From assembly GCA_963920765.1 (NCBI GenBank), contig OY987246.1, positions 24,003,167 through 24,067,166 on the forward strand: a stretch of DNA of 64,000 nt. The letters are read 5' to 3'. Of the stretch, positions 38,186-50,657 are shown one piece after another. The stretch is from Ulota crispa (lineage: Eukaryota; Streptophyta; Bryopsida; Orthotrichales; Orthotrichaceae). The translations under genes were made by a program, and so were the position numbers. A model generated the notes under the pieces. The model had not been told where the DNA came from and did no database searches. It saw only the letters and a program-made list of their open reading frames with translations. The first letter of the stretch is position 1; each line of letters begins with the position of its first letter.

Positions 38186-39293
38186 AGTACTCTTCCTTGC
38201 TATGAGACTGGTCCATGCTCACGTCTTCTGACATAGCTTAACTGGTTGAGCCCACCTTCATTGCCAACTTCTCGCTCTTATGAGACACGTCTTCACTAGT
38301 CGCTTGGTGTCCTTCCAGGTGTTTTAGTGGACTAATTCAAAGCATCTAAGAGCTAGCCTCTTGCTCCTAGTGGCGGCATTATGTGTGAAGCAGCTAAAGA
38401 TTGCTATATGTGAAGATATCGGGAATGGCGTCTTCTTAGACGGATATTGATGAAATTGAGAGTTTGTTCCACATCAACATACAGCTAGCCATTGTAGAGA
38501 TGCCCAAGTTGGTTCCTTCAACGTGGAAGCCATCGAGTAGGAAGTTAGTAGGAGGTCACGTGAAATTTTTCCTACACTGAGTTCACAACATCAGCACACA
38601 AGCACTAAAGGAAAATAATTCCAGATAGATAAAACTCTCATTACAACAAAATTGATTACGAAAGCCAAATCCTTCAAGTAGATGATTTCAGACTATGTCT
38701 TCACTTGCTTGCGGCTCCGTCTTCAGAAGGGTGAGGACATTGGCTACCAAAAACATGTTGTCTAGTTCTTCCTTGAAGCGAGACCAAGGTTTTCTAAGCT
38801 TCACCCTACACATCAAAGATCAAATAACAACATCTCAAAGACAATGCAAACACTAAAAAGTGGGATGTCTTGTATCTCTACAACTCCAAAAACAATAATT
38901 TCAGGTTTTGATTTCCCGTACTATAGATTGTGCCTTTCAAATGGCAGATGTAAATGTTTGAATATTGGCTGCATGATGCTCATTATGAACTCGCCATCTC
39001 TGTTGACTACCATTACCAACCACCTAGAAATGCTTGCCATGAATAGCTCACATGATGATGATGCCAATGCAATGGCAACAAGATCATAGTTCAATGTCAA
39101 GAAAAATAGAACACTTGCATGTAGAGCATTCCAAAAGCAAAAGTTACATATCTAGTTTATATTGTAGAATTAATAAACAACATTGGAACTTGCAAAAACT
39201 CCAATGAAATTAAATGATGTACCTGTATTCATCCATGAAAAGCCAAGGCACCGTCATACTCTCCTACAAGCCAAAATTTTGACGTTATCCATG

Positions 39294-41182
39294 CTAAGTT
39301 TGGCATATCCTAAAGTTGTGTCCAAGTTGGCCACATGCCCTGCATTGCCTCAACTGTCCCTCCACAGCTTCAAACAAAGAGGAATCTCTTTGTGTAGAGG
39401 ATTGTGATTGATTGCAATTCAATGCACTAGGAAGGTGTCCTCTTGTCAGCTGGCGGTTAGGCTTGTTTGGAGCACGGTATCGCTGAGACCTTAGCTCTTC
39501 TAGGGCTAATTGTATTTGTGCTTGTTAATCTGGACCTAATGTAGGATATACAACACCTATTTCATTGAGAAGTGTCTCAATCACTGGCACGTTTTGCTGG
39601 ATAACATAGCTAGAAGGTAGTGGCGCCATCAAAGGAGGGTCAATATGCCATTGTGGGTGGAAATCTACTGGTTGTAAAACACCATTGGTTGCAAGACGTG
39701 CATGCAATAAGTGCTTGCATGGAATACCAAGTGTGCAGGTGAATTGTCCCATGCACTCGTTGATGGTGGTGCCTTGTTCATGTAATGCCTTCACAAATGC
39801 ATACACTTTAGCAATGCAAATTGAGAGATAATGTGAACCACCTGGTCATAGAAGCGCCCATTTAGATCAAGCCAAGTTCAAAGTTTCTCATCTCCTATTC
39901 TTGCTTGAAACTCCCTTTCTTGATGCTCCACAAATGCTGTAATTCTTTGTTGGACATCAAAAAAGTCCATCGTAGAAACTTGAAGCCACTTCTTTAGAGC
40001 AGCATGATTTCCTTCTACTCTTGACGTGTTAATATTTCCAAAATGCAAGCATTGGGAAGACCAAGCAACAACAAATCTCTCTTTCCAAGGCAACCAAGTT
40101 GTCATTATGTAACTAACAACAATAGGATGACTAGCATAATCTTGCTTAAGTTTTTGCCAATTGCATTCAAAAATATCAATTGTACAACTCCTCACCAGCT
40201 CATTCCAGCATTCTATGAAAGCTACCCACTCATCAGCAGAAAAAAAATGCTTGCAATTGGCAAGAATGTTCTTGTTGATATGCCATACACAAAGAAGGTT
40301 GATTGACGTTGGAAATACTCTTTCTATTGCTGACATTAACACTAATTCCCTATCAATCACCAACTTTAGTGGTGCCACTCCATTATCAAAGAGTAATTTA
40401 ACCCTCTCCAGTGCCCAAACATAATCCGCTTCCTTCTTGTTCTTCAAAAATATGAAGTATGATGAAAAAGAGGAGTTCAAAGAGGTCATACCCACAACAT
40501 GAAGGAGAGGCAGTCAAAATTTGTTAGTCTTGTACGTACAATCTAACAAGATAACATAAGGATATTTACGTGTAAGTTGTATGGAAAGAGGATGAGCAAA
40601 GAAAAATTGAGTAATAGTGTTGCTTTCATCACAACAGTAGTCATACTGAAAGACAGACCTCTGCATTTTGTCTAGTAAAGCTGCAATAGGCTTACGTCCT
40701 TGCAACAATTGACGGCACAAAGTTGTTTGTTGATTGTAAATGTTTGATGTCAAGGCCAAAATATCAAGCTTCTATTGTCGAATAGCATTTAAAATTGCTG
40801 CAAGACTAGTCCTTGCAAAAAGAAGCTGTTGCACAGTTTCTTATACCCTTGGGGACAAGCATCTTGCACTTGCATGTGCAGACATATTGGAAGAAGCTAG
40901 ATGATTGTCATTGGAGTTTCAAACAGTAAGAAACTAAGAACTTGATGAAGCAAATTTCTTAGCATATAAATCAAAAGGACAATTGCAAAGGATTGTGTAC
41001 CTGCGCTTTTGTGGAGTTTCTGTACTTACATGCTGCCTACCACAATCACACTTCAGCCAAATTCAATCATCACCAATTGAGCGCCTTTTCACAACAGTAT
41101 ACCCTTGCGACAAAGCAAACAATTGGATGCTACGGACAAGGTTCTCTAGTGTGTCATACTTGCGTTCAACTGGAGGAAGCAT
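39294..41182 (-). pseudogene. MULE transposase with SWIM finger and zinc knuckle, decayed
   Basis: It starts MLPPVERKYDTLENLVRSIQ at 41182 (the FAR1/MuDR-type N-terminal region), continues with LKCDCG, and then enters the MULE DDE domain. Visible catalytic-context motifs are VILLDCTYKTNKF (first D), LKLVIDRELVL (second D), LLCVWHINKNI (the C-x2-H before the acidic residue) and SRVEGNHAALKKWL (E). The SWIM zinc finger follows (CTLGIPCKHLLH), and the C-terminus ends with a CCHC knuckle (CRACGQLGHNFRIC). Eight in-frame stops (for example at 41063, 40514 and 39525) and one frameshift near 39812 disable it. Otherwise the phase is preserved over more than 600 codons. Length and domain order match a complete MULE transposase. 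Confidence 0.85.
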
Positions 41183-41893
41183 TGTGAGTAGATGACGCTG
41201 ATTTACTGTGTGCATGCAAGAATTGACAAAACAAAGTACGCACATACGGGAGAGCAAGAAGAGAAGTGGAAAACACGAATAGAAGTGAACACCATAAATA
41301 GAAGTGGAGATTGACACGGCAAATGACAGAAGCGTAAAAGCACAAGAAGAGAGCAACAAGCAACTCAACGGACAACAAAGGAAACGGCAAAAATGCCCAA
41401 CGGACCCAAAAAAAACAAAAGTGCCCAACGAACAACAAAGAAAACCAAAAGTGCTTCCTATCGCGCCATAGGGTTTGATTTTAGCAATATCCGGCAAAGT
41501 GTGACAAACGGATCAGCCATGCTGAACAACACCGCCGTCTCTATTGAAAAAGAATTTGGAGATAAATTGCTCAATAGTGCCTGAATTTTTTTGCTGTTTC
41601 CCTAAACTTTCAAGTCCATCAAATGTTAACCTATAATAAGACCTAATTTTTTGTCTGACTTAATTTTTTATTTGTTTACGAGAGAATGACGAAAACAGGC
41701 AAAACGACAAGTGCAAGAGGAGGAGACGGGAGAATGACGACAAGCAAGAGACAAGAGAATGACAACAAGCAAGAGATGAGAGCTAGATGAGAAGCGCCGC
41801 GAGAGCAGGAATGGGCAGTGATGGAGCAACGGGCAGCAAGAGTAGTGGACCCAGGGTGTCCTATTAGTAGTTTAGGGTGTCGCGGTAAGAATT

Positions 41894-41896
<3 letters not shown>

Positions 41897-41938
<42 letters not shown>
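41897..41938 (+). repeat. (TA)n(CA)n microsatellite
   Basis: About 13 TA units followed by seven CA units, directly abutting the right end of the MULE. Confidence 0.9.
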
Positions 41939-42152
41939 AAATTGGATCCTTTCATACCGCACTTGTATTTTAAGATATCTTGAAGGTGTTTGCGCTTTGA
42001 GGTTCAATTTGAGAATTGGGAGATATTATTAAGTAACATTAGTAGGAAGCTTTTGGGATCGTGGGATTTGTGTTACAATAGTGTATCTTTGTTTCCTAAT
42101 ATGGAAAATAATAGTGAATGTATCATTGGTGAGTATTATAAGACAGTTTTCC

Positions 42153-42302
42153 ATTACAAAGAAAACAAGACCTCTAGAAGGCCCCAAAATTTAGAGCAAC
42201 AGATTTTTCAGATTTTATCTTTTATTTTGAGTTTTTTTTTATTTTGAAAAATCTGCTGCTCTAGATTTTGGGGCCTTCTAGAGGTCTTGTTTTCTTTGTA
42301 AT
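42153..42302. repeat. 150-nt long hairpin (mini inverted repeat)
   Basis: The left arm, from 42153, contains cctctagaaggccccaaaat. The right arm, ending at 42302, contains attttggggccttctagagg. About 58 nt pair with few mismatches around a T-rich loop of roughly 33 nt. It could be a tiny MITE or a source of small RNAs; no target duplication is obvious. Confidence 0.75.
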
Positions 42303-44002
42303 GATTGTAGATATTTGTCTAACATGTTCTTTGTGAGCACAATGGCTTTCTCATTTCTCTAATAGATTTAAAAAATTAGAGCATCTAACACCTACGTCAT
42401 ACTTTGCTTGTAGCTATTTCAAAAAATCTTGTGTTTTCCTATACATGCATGTGGTTTATGTGTGTGTGATATGTTTGTACATTATAACAAACTAGTTCAT
42501 AGATAATTAACAAACAAGAAGAATGGTATAGTTTACTATGAATGTAGAGTTTATTGAATGAGTAGTATTTGAATTCTACAAAAAGGGCTTTTACGTGGAA
42601 ACTATGGACTTCACAATGAAGATTTTTCGGGTAATAAACTGATGAAGGTGATTTTAATGGCAATGCTAGAGAAGATTGATTAAACAATTTACTAGAGAAT
42701 GATTGATTAAAGAGTTTACTAGAGAAACTTTTGAAATGAGGGATGTCAATTGCTTAGAACTAAGAAACTCCTTGCAAATATCTTACTACTTAGCTAGTAA
42801 TTATCAATATATACAACAAGAACGTAGTTTCACAAGGTTTTGGAGAAATTTTTCAAAAATTTCAAAAACTTACTATTTTTGCAATCTATAAGGCTCCCAA
42901 TAATTTCTCCCTTCCATTCCCCAATTCCTCAAAACCATACTACAATAATGCCACATCATATTCATGTTTATGTTTCTTACTTGATGTTTTGTGTCAAGGC
43001 AATGTTTGCACTCTTAAATCTTGAATTGTATGCACTTCAAAGGCTGAAAGTTTACATATCTATCACAAGCATTATGACAATTATGCTCTCATACATCTTA
43101 GGTGTATCATTTTATTTTAGAATGTAAATCAATTGTACATAAGGTTTTGAATGCGGATAGATATATTTATTTTTTCTTTGTACTAAAAAAAAAGACAAGG
43201 AAGAACACTAGAAAGTGAATTAACAAAATTGGCCTAATAATTGATTAGGTTTTGTAGGTGGAGTGTTTCATTCAAGTGAATTTTTTGGAAATATCAAAAT
43301 CAAACTCAAATGAAAAACGTAACAAATAATTAAGCTTCCTAAGCTCAACATACACAAATTTTAGCTGGTTGTTTTTCAATAAGGTTAGATATCAGCAAAT
43401 TTCATCAAATATATTTTGGCAAAAAATCAAACATGTATCTTTGGTTTGAGGTAGTTATGGAACAACAAGTTGAGCTAATAGTAAGAAGTGAAACAAGTGA
43501 TATTGAGACTTATTCAAAAATAAATTTAAAGTTTAATTCTAGTTTCATTGTACCAACTCTTTTGCAATGCTTTCACTATCAATCTCAACTCAATATTGGA
43601 TGAGTTGAAATGATCCCATGCCTTCATACAACAAAGGTTAGTGCAAAATTCAATTCTTGTCAAAAAGTGTAATGAAAATGAGTACTTTAAATTCCTAAAC
43701 CAACATAATGGTGACATTACATTTTTCAAACGGGAGTAAACTTAAGATTGAGGGTAATGTCTTGGTACAAGATTAATTATTGGGAGTAGAAAAGTGGACA
43801 ATTTTGGAGCGCAGAGGACAAAACTGGTGAATCTCATCCATGATTATTGATTTATTGCTAAAGCTTGATATTATTTTGAGGAAAACTATTGCAAGAGGAG
43901 GAAGATTAGTTGAGCAGATTGAAAAAAAATCTTGACATATGCTCCAAAGAAACTTTCTATAGAGATGCAGGTCACAAGGCTTCTGGTTTGGTTTATGACA
44001 AT
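42303..44002. other. Intergenic, no gene recognised
   Basis: About 1.7 kb of AT-rich sequence. The open frames are under 100 codons and hydrophobic by composition only. Confidence 0.4.
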
Positions 44003-45940
44003 GGGCTCTTGTCAAGGTAGGACGTTAAATGTTGTCTTTGAAGTTGCCCAAGCCGATGTGGCGCGCAGGGCGGGGCAAGGGCCCGGGTTTGACCCTGTCG
44101 CATGGCTGGTCGGCCTTGTCATGCATCTCGCGTCTTGCATCTCGCGTCCTACGTTTGGCATTTTACGTCGTGCGGTTTATACAAAGCCCGTTTTATTCAG
44201 AAAACCACTTGTAAGGGATAGTGGGGGGTTTGTCCCATATCGTTTGGAGCTGGGGGTGAGTTACTTTGGGTACAAGAAGGGCCACTTGAGAGAGAAGAAA
44301 TACACAACCTCATTTCTTTCTAAGTGAAAAATGTAGGGAAAATACCAAAAATGCCCCTCAATTCATCAAAAATATCAAATGTAACTCCTAGAGATTTGAA
44401 ATATATAAACACCCTTGAACACTATATTTGTTAATTTGGAATAAACGCTTTTCCAAAACAATTCATCATTGATGTAAGGTCTCAAAGAAATTATAATAAA
44501 ACTTGATCTAAGTCACTTCAAAACTCTAAAAAATGAAAATTTCAAAAGTCCCGAAATCAAAGATTTCTCCCAAACTAATGAATATTGCATTATGGCTTTG
44601 TGTACAAATATCAAAAATACCCTTAACTGTTTGTAGAACATCCATTATATCCTTGGTTGTCTTTGAGGATATCATTAACACCCCTTGTTGTTTTGGAAGA
44701 GTATAAAAAATGCCCCTCCATTCATTTGAAAAATCAAATATACCCTTGTGTTATTTGACATATCAAACATGCCCTTAGTTCTCTTGTGCCTCTTATTGCC
44801 AAATTTAGTAAGTGACTAGGAAAAACATGGAAATTACAAAATTAGACAAGAGTTGAATGCAAGCCCTTTGAGCTATATAAAGGAATTTTGCATGTAAGAT
44901 TATTGAAGTCAGAGCCATTGCATATATTACATAGAATTTTTTGTTGTCATTTCATTACTTACAAAAAAAGTTCAATAAAAAATCACAAAGAAATTAGGGG
45001 TATTTGTGATGTTTACAAAGATAAATAAGAGTATAGTCTAGTTTATAAGATTTATATTCTTACATAAACCAAAGCAGCTTTTAAATTTTCAAATAATACA
45101 AGGGCATATTTGATATTTCAAATGAATGGAGGGGCATTTTTTATACTCTTCCAAAACAACAAGGGGTGTTAATGATATCCTCAAAGACAACCAAGGATAT
45201 AATGGATGTTCTACAAACAGTTAAGGGTATTTTTGATATTTGTACACAAAGCCATAATGCAATATTCATTAGTTTGGGAGAAATCTTTGATTTTGGGACT
45301 TTTGAAATTTTCATTTTTTAGAGTTTTGAAGTGACTTAGATTGAGTTTTATTATAATTTCTTTGAGACCTTACATCAATGATGAAACATCCTGAAAGAAT
45401 TATCAAAAACTCAATTTAGATCTCTAAAATATTCTCACAAATGCAAAATTTGAGTATCCCAAAATTTGTTTTGGGAAAGCATTTATCCCAAATTAACAAA
45501 TATAGTGTTCAAGGGTGTTTATATATTTCAAATCTCTAGGGGTTACATTTGATATTTTTGATGAATTGAGGGGCATTTTTGGTATTTTCCCTACATTTTT
45601 CACTTAGAAAGAAATGAGGTTGTGTATTTCTTCTCTCTCAAGTGGCCCTTCTTGTACCCAAAGTAACTCACCCCCGGCTCCAAATAATATGGGACAAACC
45701 CCCCACTATCCCTTACAAGTGGTTTTCTAAATAAAACGGGCTTTGTATAAACCGCAGGACGTAAGATGCCAAACATAGGACGCAAGATGCAAGACGCGGA
45801 ATGCAAAACACGGGATGCATGACAAGGCCGACCAACCATGCAACAGGGTCAAACCCGGGCCCTTGCCCCGCCCCGCTTGCCACGTTGGCTCGGGCAACTT
45901 TCAAGGGCAACATTTAACATCCTGCCTTGTCAGGGTCCCA
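44003..45940. mobile_element. 1.9-kb palindromic (fold-back) element
   Basis: The arms are about 44003-44770 and 45085-45940 and pair along at least 750 bp with scattered differences. The outer third of each arm is much richer in G+C than the surroundings (for example gggcggggcaagggcccggg at 44066-44085). The inner parts carry the aaaaatgcccctc-type motif seen in several inverted-repeat elements of this window. The open frames of 131 and 79 codons at the two ends (43932-44327, 45600-45839) are mirror images of the arms and share an encoded segment. They have no domain I recognise and are not called as genes. Confidence 0.75.
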
Positions 45941-47186
45941 TGAAACCACCTTGCCCTTCCAAATTAAATTATTGTTGCTTTTTTTCTGACCTAAGTTAGG
46001 TCAAGGGCTTTTCCTACCAGACCAAGTTTTTTTTTGGTTTTCTGGCCAATAATTGTGTGGCATTCTTTGAAAATGGTATGTAGCTTGTAGGCTCCAGCGT
46101 ATTTTTGGTTGGAGTTGAAGGTGTCCCCTATACATTGATTTCAATAGCATCATGGGATTCTTTTGTAGGCAAAAAATATTCATTGACATTTTTTTGAAAA
46201 TATCCAAAGAACTATTGGCATTACTTAATTGTTGCATGGAATTAGATTAGACAATACCTCAAATAATTTTAAGGTGATGGCATCAATTTTCAATTTGACA
46301 ATAATTCTATGGAAGCCTAGACTGCAATACAATTTTCATTATTGCAATCTGGCATTTTTTGAAAGAAAATCCCTTTTTTTTTCTATAGGCTTGAAGCTCA
46401 CCTTTTTTTTTTGAGGCAATGGGACCTTAAATTGCCCAAAAAAAAACACTGTACCAGACCCAAGTCCCAAACATGCTTTTCACGAGCAGCTCAAATAGCC
46501 AACAACAAGTCAGCAACTGCCAATCTACCACTAAGGTCTTCACAAATTTTGTAAATATTTTTGCTATCATTTGCCCAATTTAATACACTATCCTTGAGCT
46601 TTCCAACACTCAAAAAAACACACTACACTAAATATTGCTTTTAGGTTGCCTTAACAATTAGGTTGCCTTACCTTGGAAAGCTACCTTGTGACTCATTGCT
46701 TGGCCATTTGAAGGTGCATGCAACTCTCAAGATACTAGGATTTTACATGGTTTACAACATGGACACTACTAGTTTGTTTTTCAATTAACTTTGTTATTGT
46801 TATCAAGCCCTTGAAGGTTTTTTTATGACAATAATTATTGCTGAAAATTATTGTAGTATGAATAAGTACTTATATAGTGCAAAATGTCAAGAAATTATTG
46901 TGGAGCAACCCAAATGCAATATTCAGTGTGGATTTTACATACCGTGTGAGCCTCACTAACTCCCCACTCAAGCTAATATATGAGGAAAATTTGATACGGG
47001 CCACACTAATTCTGCCCCCAACTTTAGATTGTTGGATACGTCCACGTACTAGAGTGAGCCATACTAATTTCTTGTTCATGTTAACATTTGCCCCTAAGAA
47101 ATGGTGTGGCCTGTATCACTTGCAAACTTTAGATAGATTTTGGGCTCTATAGTATATAGTATATTTTGGTCACTTGAGTTACACTA
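45941..47186. other. Intergenic, no gene recognised
   Basis: About 1.2 kb. A 91-codon plus-strand frame (46877-47152) has no recognisable domain. Motif aggttgccttA-c recurs twice near 46645-46672. Confidence 0.4.
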
Positions 47187-47190
47187 TTAA

Positions 47191-48125
47191 TCCGTAAAGG
47201 ATCATTGTTCCTTTGGGGACAAATGGGATTTTGGGCATGTATCTACGGTTAAATTATTTTGTTTGATTTTTTGAAACTTTTATTGGAAGATGGAGAATTC
47301 AAAGATTTGCGTGGGCATTTAATTCTTTGTTTGTTTAAACAATTATTGAAGAAGTTATGCATGAATTTCTAAAAGTAAGGGAGATCGGGCAACCAAAAAC
47401 CTTTTTTTTAAATAATGTTTTTTCAAAATAAAAATCTGAAATTTATTCTTTAGATTTATACATATATGGGAAGCTTTGAATCATTCAATTTTGATTTATG
47501 AGTGTAAAGTTTTAGTTTGCGGGCAAGTGCGAGACTCCCATACCTCCATTCCTTTGCCTTTGGTGCTTTACTGTTTTGAGCTATTTGTGAATTTGTTTTT
47601 TGACTTCTTCTTTTTCCAAGTTGTAGTAGACTAAGATTCCTTGGTTTTCACTATTTGGATCAAAATAATTCATATTTCCCAATTTTATATAAATCTTCCA
47701 ATTTTGCCTAATGTATTTGCAAATTTCATGGGCTTATGGCATTGCAAGATTTGACAAAGTATGATCCACACCTCCAATTCATTTGAAAATTCTCTAACAC
47801 TTGCCTAACTTGGTCTTCTACATGGAAAAAATAAACCTTGACTTTGTGTAGAGCAATTTTTTTGATTTAGGGGCAATTCAAGGCTTCTGAATTTTTTGGG
47901 CAGCAAGGAAAAAAACTTTTTTTTTTCACTTCAGATGTCAATATCTTAGTCCTCTACATCTAAAATGAGCTGATTGTTTTGCACAAGTACCTCCCATAGT
48001 TCAAGACAAGATCTTACGGTTGGATATCCAAAAATAGTTGTTTTTCCTACATTTCTACTCATTCCCCCAAAACGGGGACACTTTTCAATAACTTTTACTG
48101 AAAAAATGGCTTGGTCTTTTAGGGG
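47191..48125. mobile_element. TTAA element, full length (935 bp)
   Basis: TTAA at 47187-47190 and 48126-48129. The left terminus tccgtaaaggatca is diverged. The right terminus is ggtcttttaggggttaa. The left part matches the arms of the fold-back at 8202-8808. The right part matches 1-223 and, in reverse, the start of 8977-10026. It is therefore the intact parent form of this subfamily. It encodes no protein. Confidence 0.8.
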
Positions 48126-48129
48126 TTAA

Positions 48130-49520
48130 AGATAGTATTAAAATATAGTAATACACACTGTACTAAATTAACTTGAATAAATGTGAACGACTTTGTTAAT
48201 GCTCCTTGCAAACACATCTATTTTTTTATTAGCATTCTTAGTGCAGGACTCAATTTTTTTGAATTAACGTTTCTATATCAAATAGATTTTTGCTATGACC
48301 AATTGCCAATTGCCCTTATGTTTTGCTTTGAGATTTCTACACAAATATGTTGATAATCTAATGTTTTGCTTAAACTTTAAGTGGCACTTCTAACTACCTC
48401 TCACATCCCAACTCTACAAGTCCCCCTTCAACACCAATTCCCAACTTTGTTGCATTATAAGGGTAAAAAACTAATACCTGAAAAATTACTTGGAACATTC
48501 AATATTTATTTTTGTTGAGGATTGACTCTAAAGTTGGATTTTGTGTTTTGCTAAACCCAATTCTCTTAGCAAGACCCCATGCTTTTGATGACAAAACTTC
48601 CAAAATTACTACCGTGTATACATTTTTAAATGAACCAAGAGATTGAGGACTTGAAATACATTAGTGGTAGTCACAGTTGAGTTTCCGTTTTCTCAATCTT
48701 CACAGAAAACCTACGTGCCAAGCTGTCCGCAACTCTTGCGAGGCCAGTTCTGTGAAGATTGAGAAAAAAATCTCGTCTCCCAAGCGTGGAGAAATGGCAT
48801 GAGAACTTTTTTTTGGTGAGAACTCTTACCATTTACTTGCTTGTGAACTACTTTTGACCCTTGCTTTTTCTGCTCCTCCAATTGGTGACCGTGTTGCCTT
48901 CCTCTAAGTAAAACATTCTTCATCCTACATCACCCACAAAAGGGGTGTCACACCTCCTTCCATGAAGAAGTGCTTCCATTGGCTCCTACAATCGCTCATA
49001 CATTTCTCAATCTTCACGGAAATCTCAATCTTGCACCAACCGTGACTACCACTATTGTGAAGGTAAGTTCTACTTCACATTCTCTCCAACAACCAGATTT
49101 TGAGGACTCAATGGGTCTTAGGACATGGGACCTGTACTTGGGACGTGGAACTTGGGACTTGGGAGCATTGTGCAACCCACCTCTGATGTCCTCAATAGTG
49201 CCATATTCAATGTGGCCAGGTACAAATACCGTTGTAATGTGCGTATTGAACCAACTTGCAAGTACACAAGAATCACCCCTTTTATGGCTCTGTATCTTTT
49301 CTACACTTCACAAGCACAAGCAATTGTACATATGCAAAATCATATTACTAAAGTTATAAGTACCTCCGTTATATCACACCTTGACCTTTGTAACATCACA
49401 TCTCCAATTTGTGTGATAATAAAATTCTGATGGTGAATGCGTAGTATGGCATGTACCAAATGCTAGTTATCTTCTGAAAATCCATTCCAAAGTTATGGTG
49501 TGTCATTTGCTTATTGAGTC
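48130..49520. other. Intergenic with a small inverted repeat
   Basis: About 1.4 kb without a recognisable gene. The pair tctcaatcttcacagaa / ttctgtgaagattgaga lies near 48690-48770, and a third copy lies near 49006. A 129-codon frame at 48970-49359 has no family I recognise. Confidence 0.4.
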
Positions 49521-49920
49521 CACTAATAGAAAACTTGGTCCAAAACAACAAAAAATCAATAGTTTCTTGTTGTTTTGGGGACTTGCACACTTTTTGACTA
49601 ATTTAATAGAGTTTTGAAAAAAACTACTTATGTTTTGTTGATTTAAACAATATTAACTAAATCAACGTAAATTTTAGAATCTTTTTGGGAATCTTTGAGA
49701 ATCTTTTTAGAATCTTTGTGAATATTGAAGAATACTTTGCAATCTTTGAAAATCTTTGAGAATCTTCTTGGAATCTTTGAGAATCTTTGAAAATCATCTT
49801 GGAATCTTTGAGATTATTTGAGAATATCTTGGAATCTTTGAAAATCTTTGAGAATCTTTTTAGAATCTTTGAAAATCTTCTTGGAATCTTCTAGAAACTT
49901 TGAGAATATCATTAAAAGTG
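49521..49920 (+). mobile_element. CACTA-like element terminus with subterminal repeat array
   Basis: It starts cactaatagaaaacttgg, followed by a tract with ccaaaacaac. Its counterpart in inverse orientation ends near 54199 (rc: ctagtagaaaactctg), with the same order of internal motifs. En/Spm (CACTA) elements start with CACTA and carry arrays of 10-20-bp subterminal motifs bound by their accessory protein; the array at 49678-49910 fits that. I see no transposase. The partner end cannot be fixed because this region is nested. Confidence 0.5.
49678..49910 (+). repeat. Degenerate tandem array, 10-11-bp unit gaatctttga
   Basis: About 20 imperfect units of gaatctttga(g/a) with occasional gaatcttcttg variants. 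The reverse complement of the same unit is arrayed at about 53860-54045. Confidence 0.85.
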
Positions 49921-50657
49921 GAAATCTATTAATAGATGCCACTTTTACCACTTTTAAGACTAGTCGTTTCTCACTTTTAAGGGCCACTTGGTAGGCATCA
50001 ATGGGAGGGAAGTCAATGAAGCCATGGAAGGATATGATCATTATGTCATTCGTGACTTGTGACTGAGGTTCTTTGCTGCATTACAGACCATTCTCCATTC
50101 TACTATTGTCCAATTTTTTGAAGATCATTTTCACAAACCATTCTCTAGTCTATCATTCTCCAGTATTTTTGTAGATTGTTTTAACTCGAAGATGACATTT
50201 GCCAAACAATCTTGTGCTAGATTTTGGCCTAGCCATGCCCTCCATGTTGGTCAGCAATACGAGTCGTTGTGTGATTGGGCAGGAGGTGTTGCCAGATTGT
50301 TTCCAAATACTGCATCTGTAGAGTCTAACTTCTCTATCCTTGGATGCAAGATAGACTAATACAGCAAATCCATTACCAAATTGTCCTTGGAAGGTGTAGT
50401 GGAGTCTGACTTCTCCATCCTTGGATGGGAGAAAGACTAATACTACGAGTCCATTACTATTTTAATCTCAATAGGTTTTATTTTAACTCAAAAAGGCTTG
50501 TAAACACAAAATAATGGATAACATGATTAAAAGTGGATATAATCACTTTTAACTATCAGCATGTTAAGCTAGTTTTGGATAAAAGTGAATTTACCACTTT
50601 TAAGGTGACTTGTTTAAAGTCTACTAAAAACATGCAAGAGTAGAAAACTTGGTTTAA

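Larger units (their letters stand above)
37373..41896 (-). mobile_element. MULE (Mutator-like DNA transposon), apparently full length
   Basis: A 4.5-kb unit with terminal inverted repeats of about 155-190 bp. The left end starts gggaattcttatcatgacac and the right end, in reverse, starts gggaattcttaccgcgacac. Both continue through a common tract with gctgcccgttgctccatc. The right copy holds one additional internal unit near 41720-41760. (TA)n lies on both sides, so the 8-11-bp target duplication cannot be resolved. It carries a minus-strand transposase (39294-41182) and, downstream of it on the same strand, a PHD-finger fragment (37988-38185). Confidence 0.85.

Noticed and set aside
17191..41182. 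Possible non-standard genetic code, because long frames read through stops
   Set aside because: All three stop codons appear inside the broken frames, frameshifts also occur, and the intact GSH1 gene ends normally with TAG.
43932..45839. Open frames with a shared peptide at the two ends of the 1.9-kb palindrome
   Set aside because: The shared peptide is simply the translation of the inverted arms; no domain or start context supports a gene.
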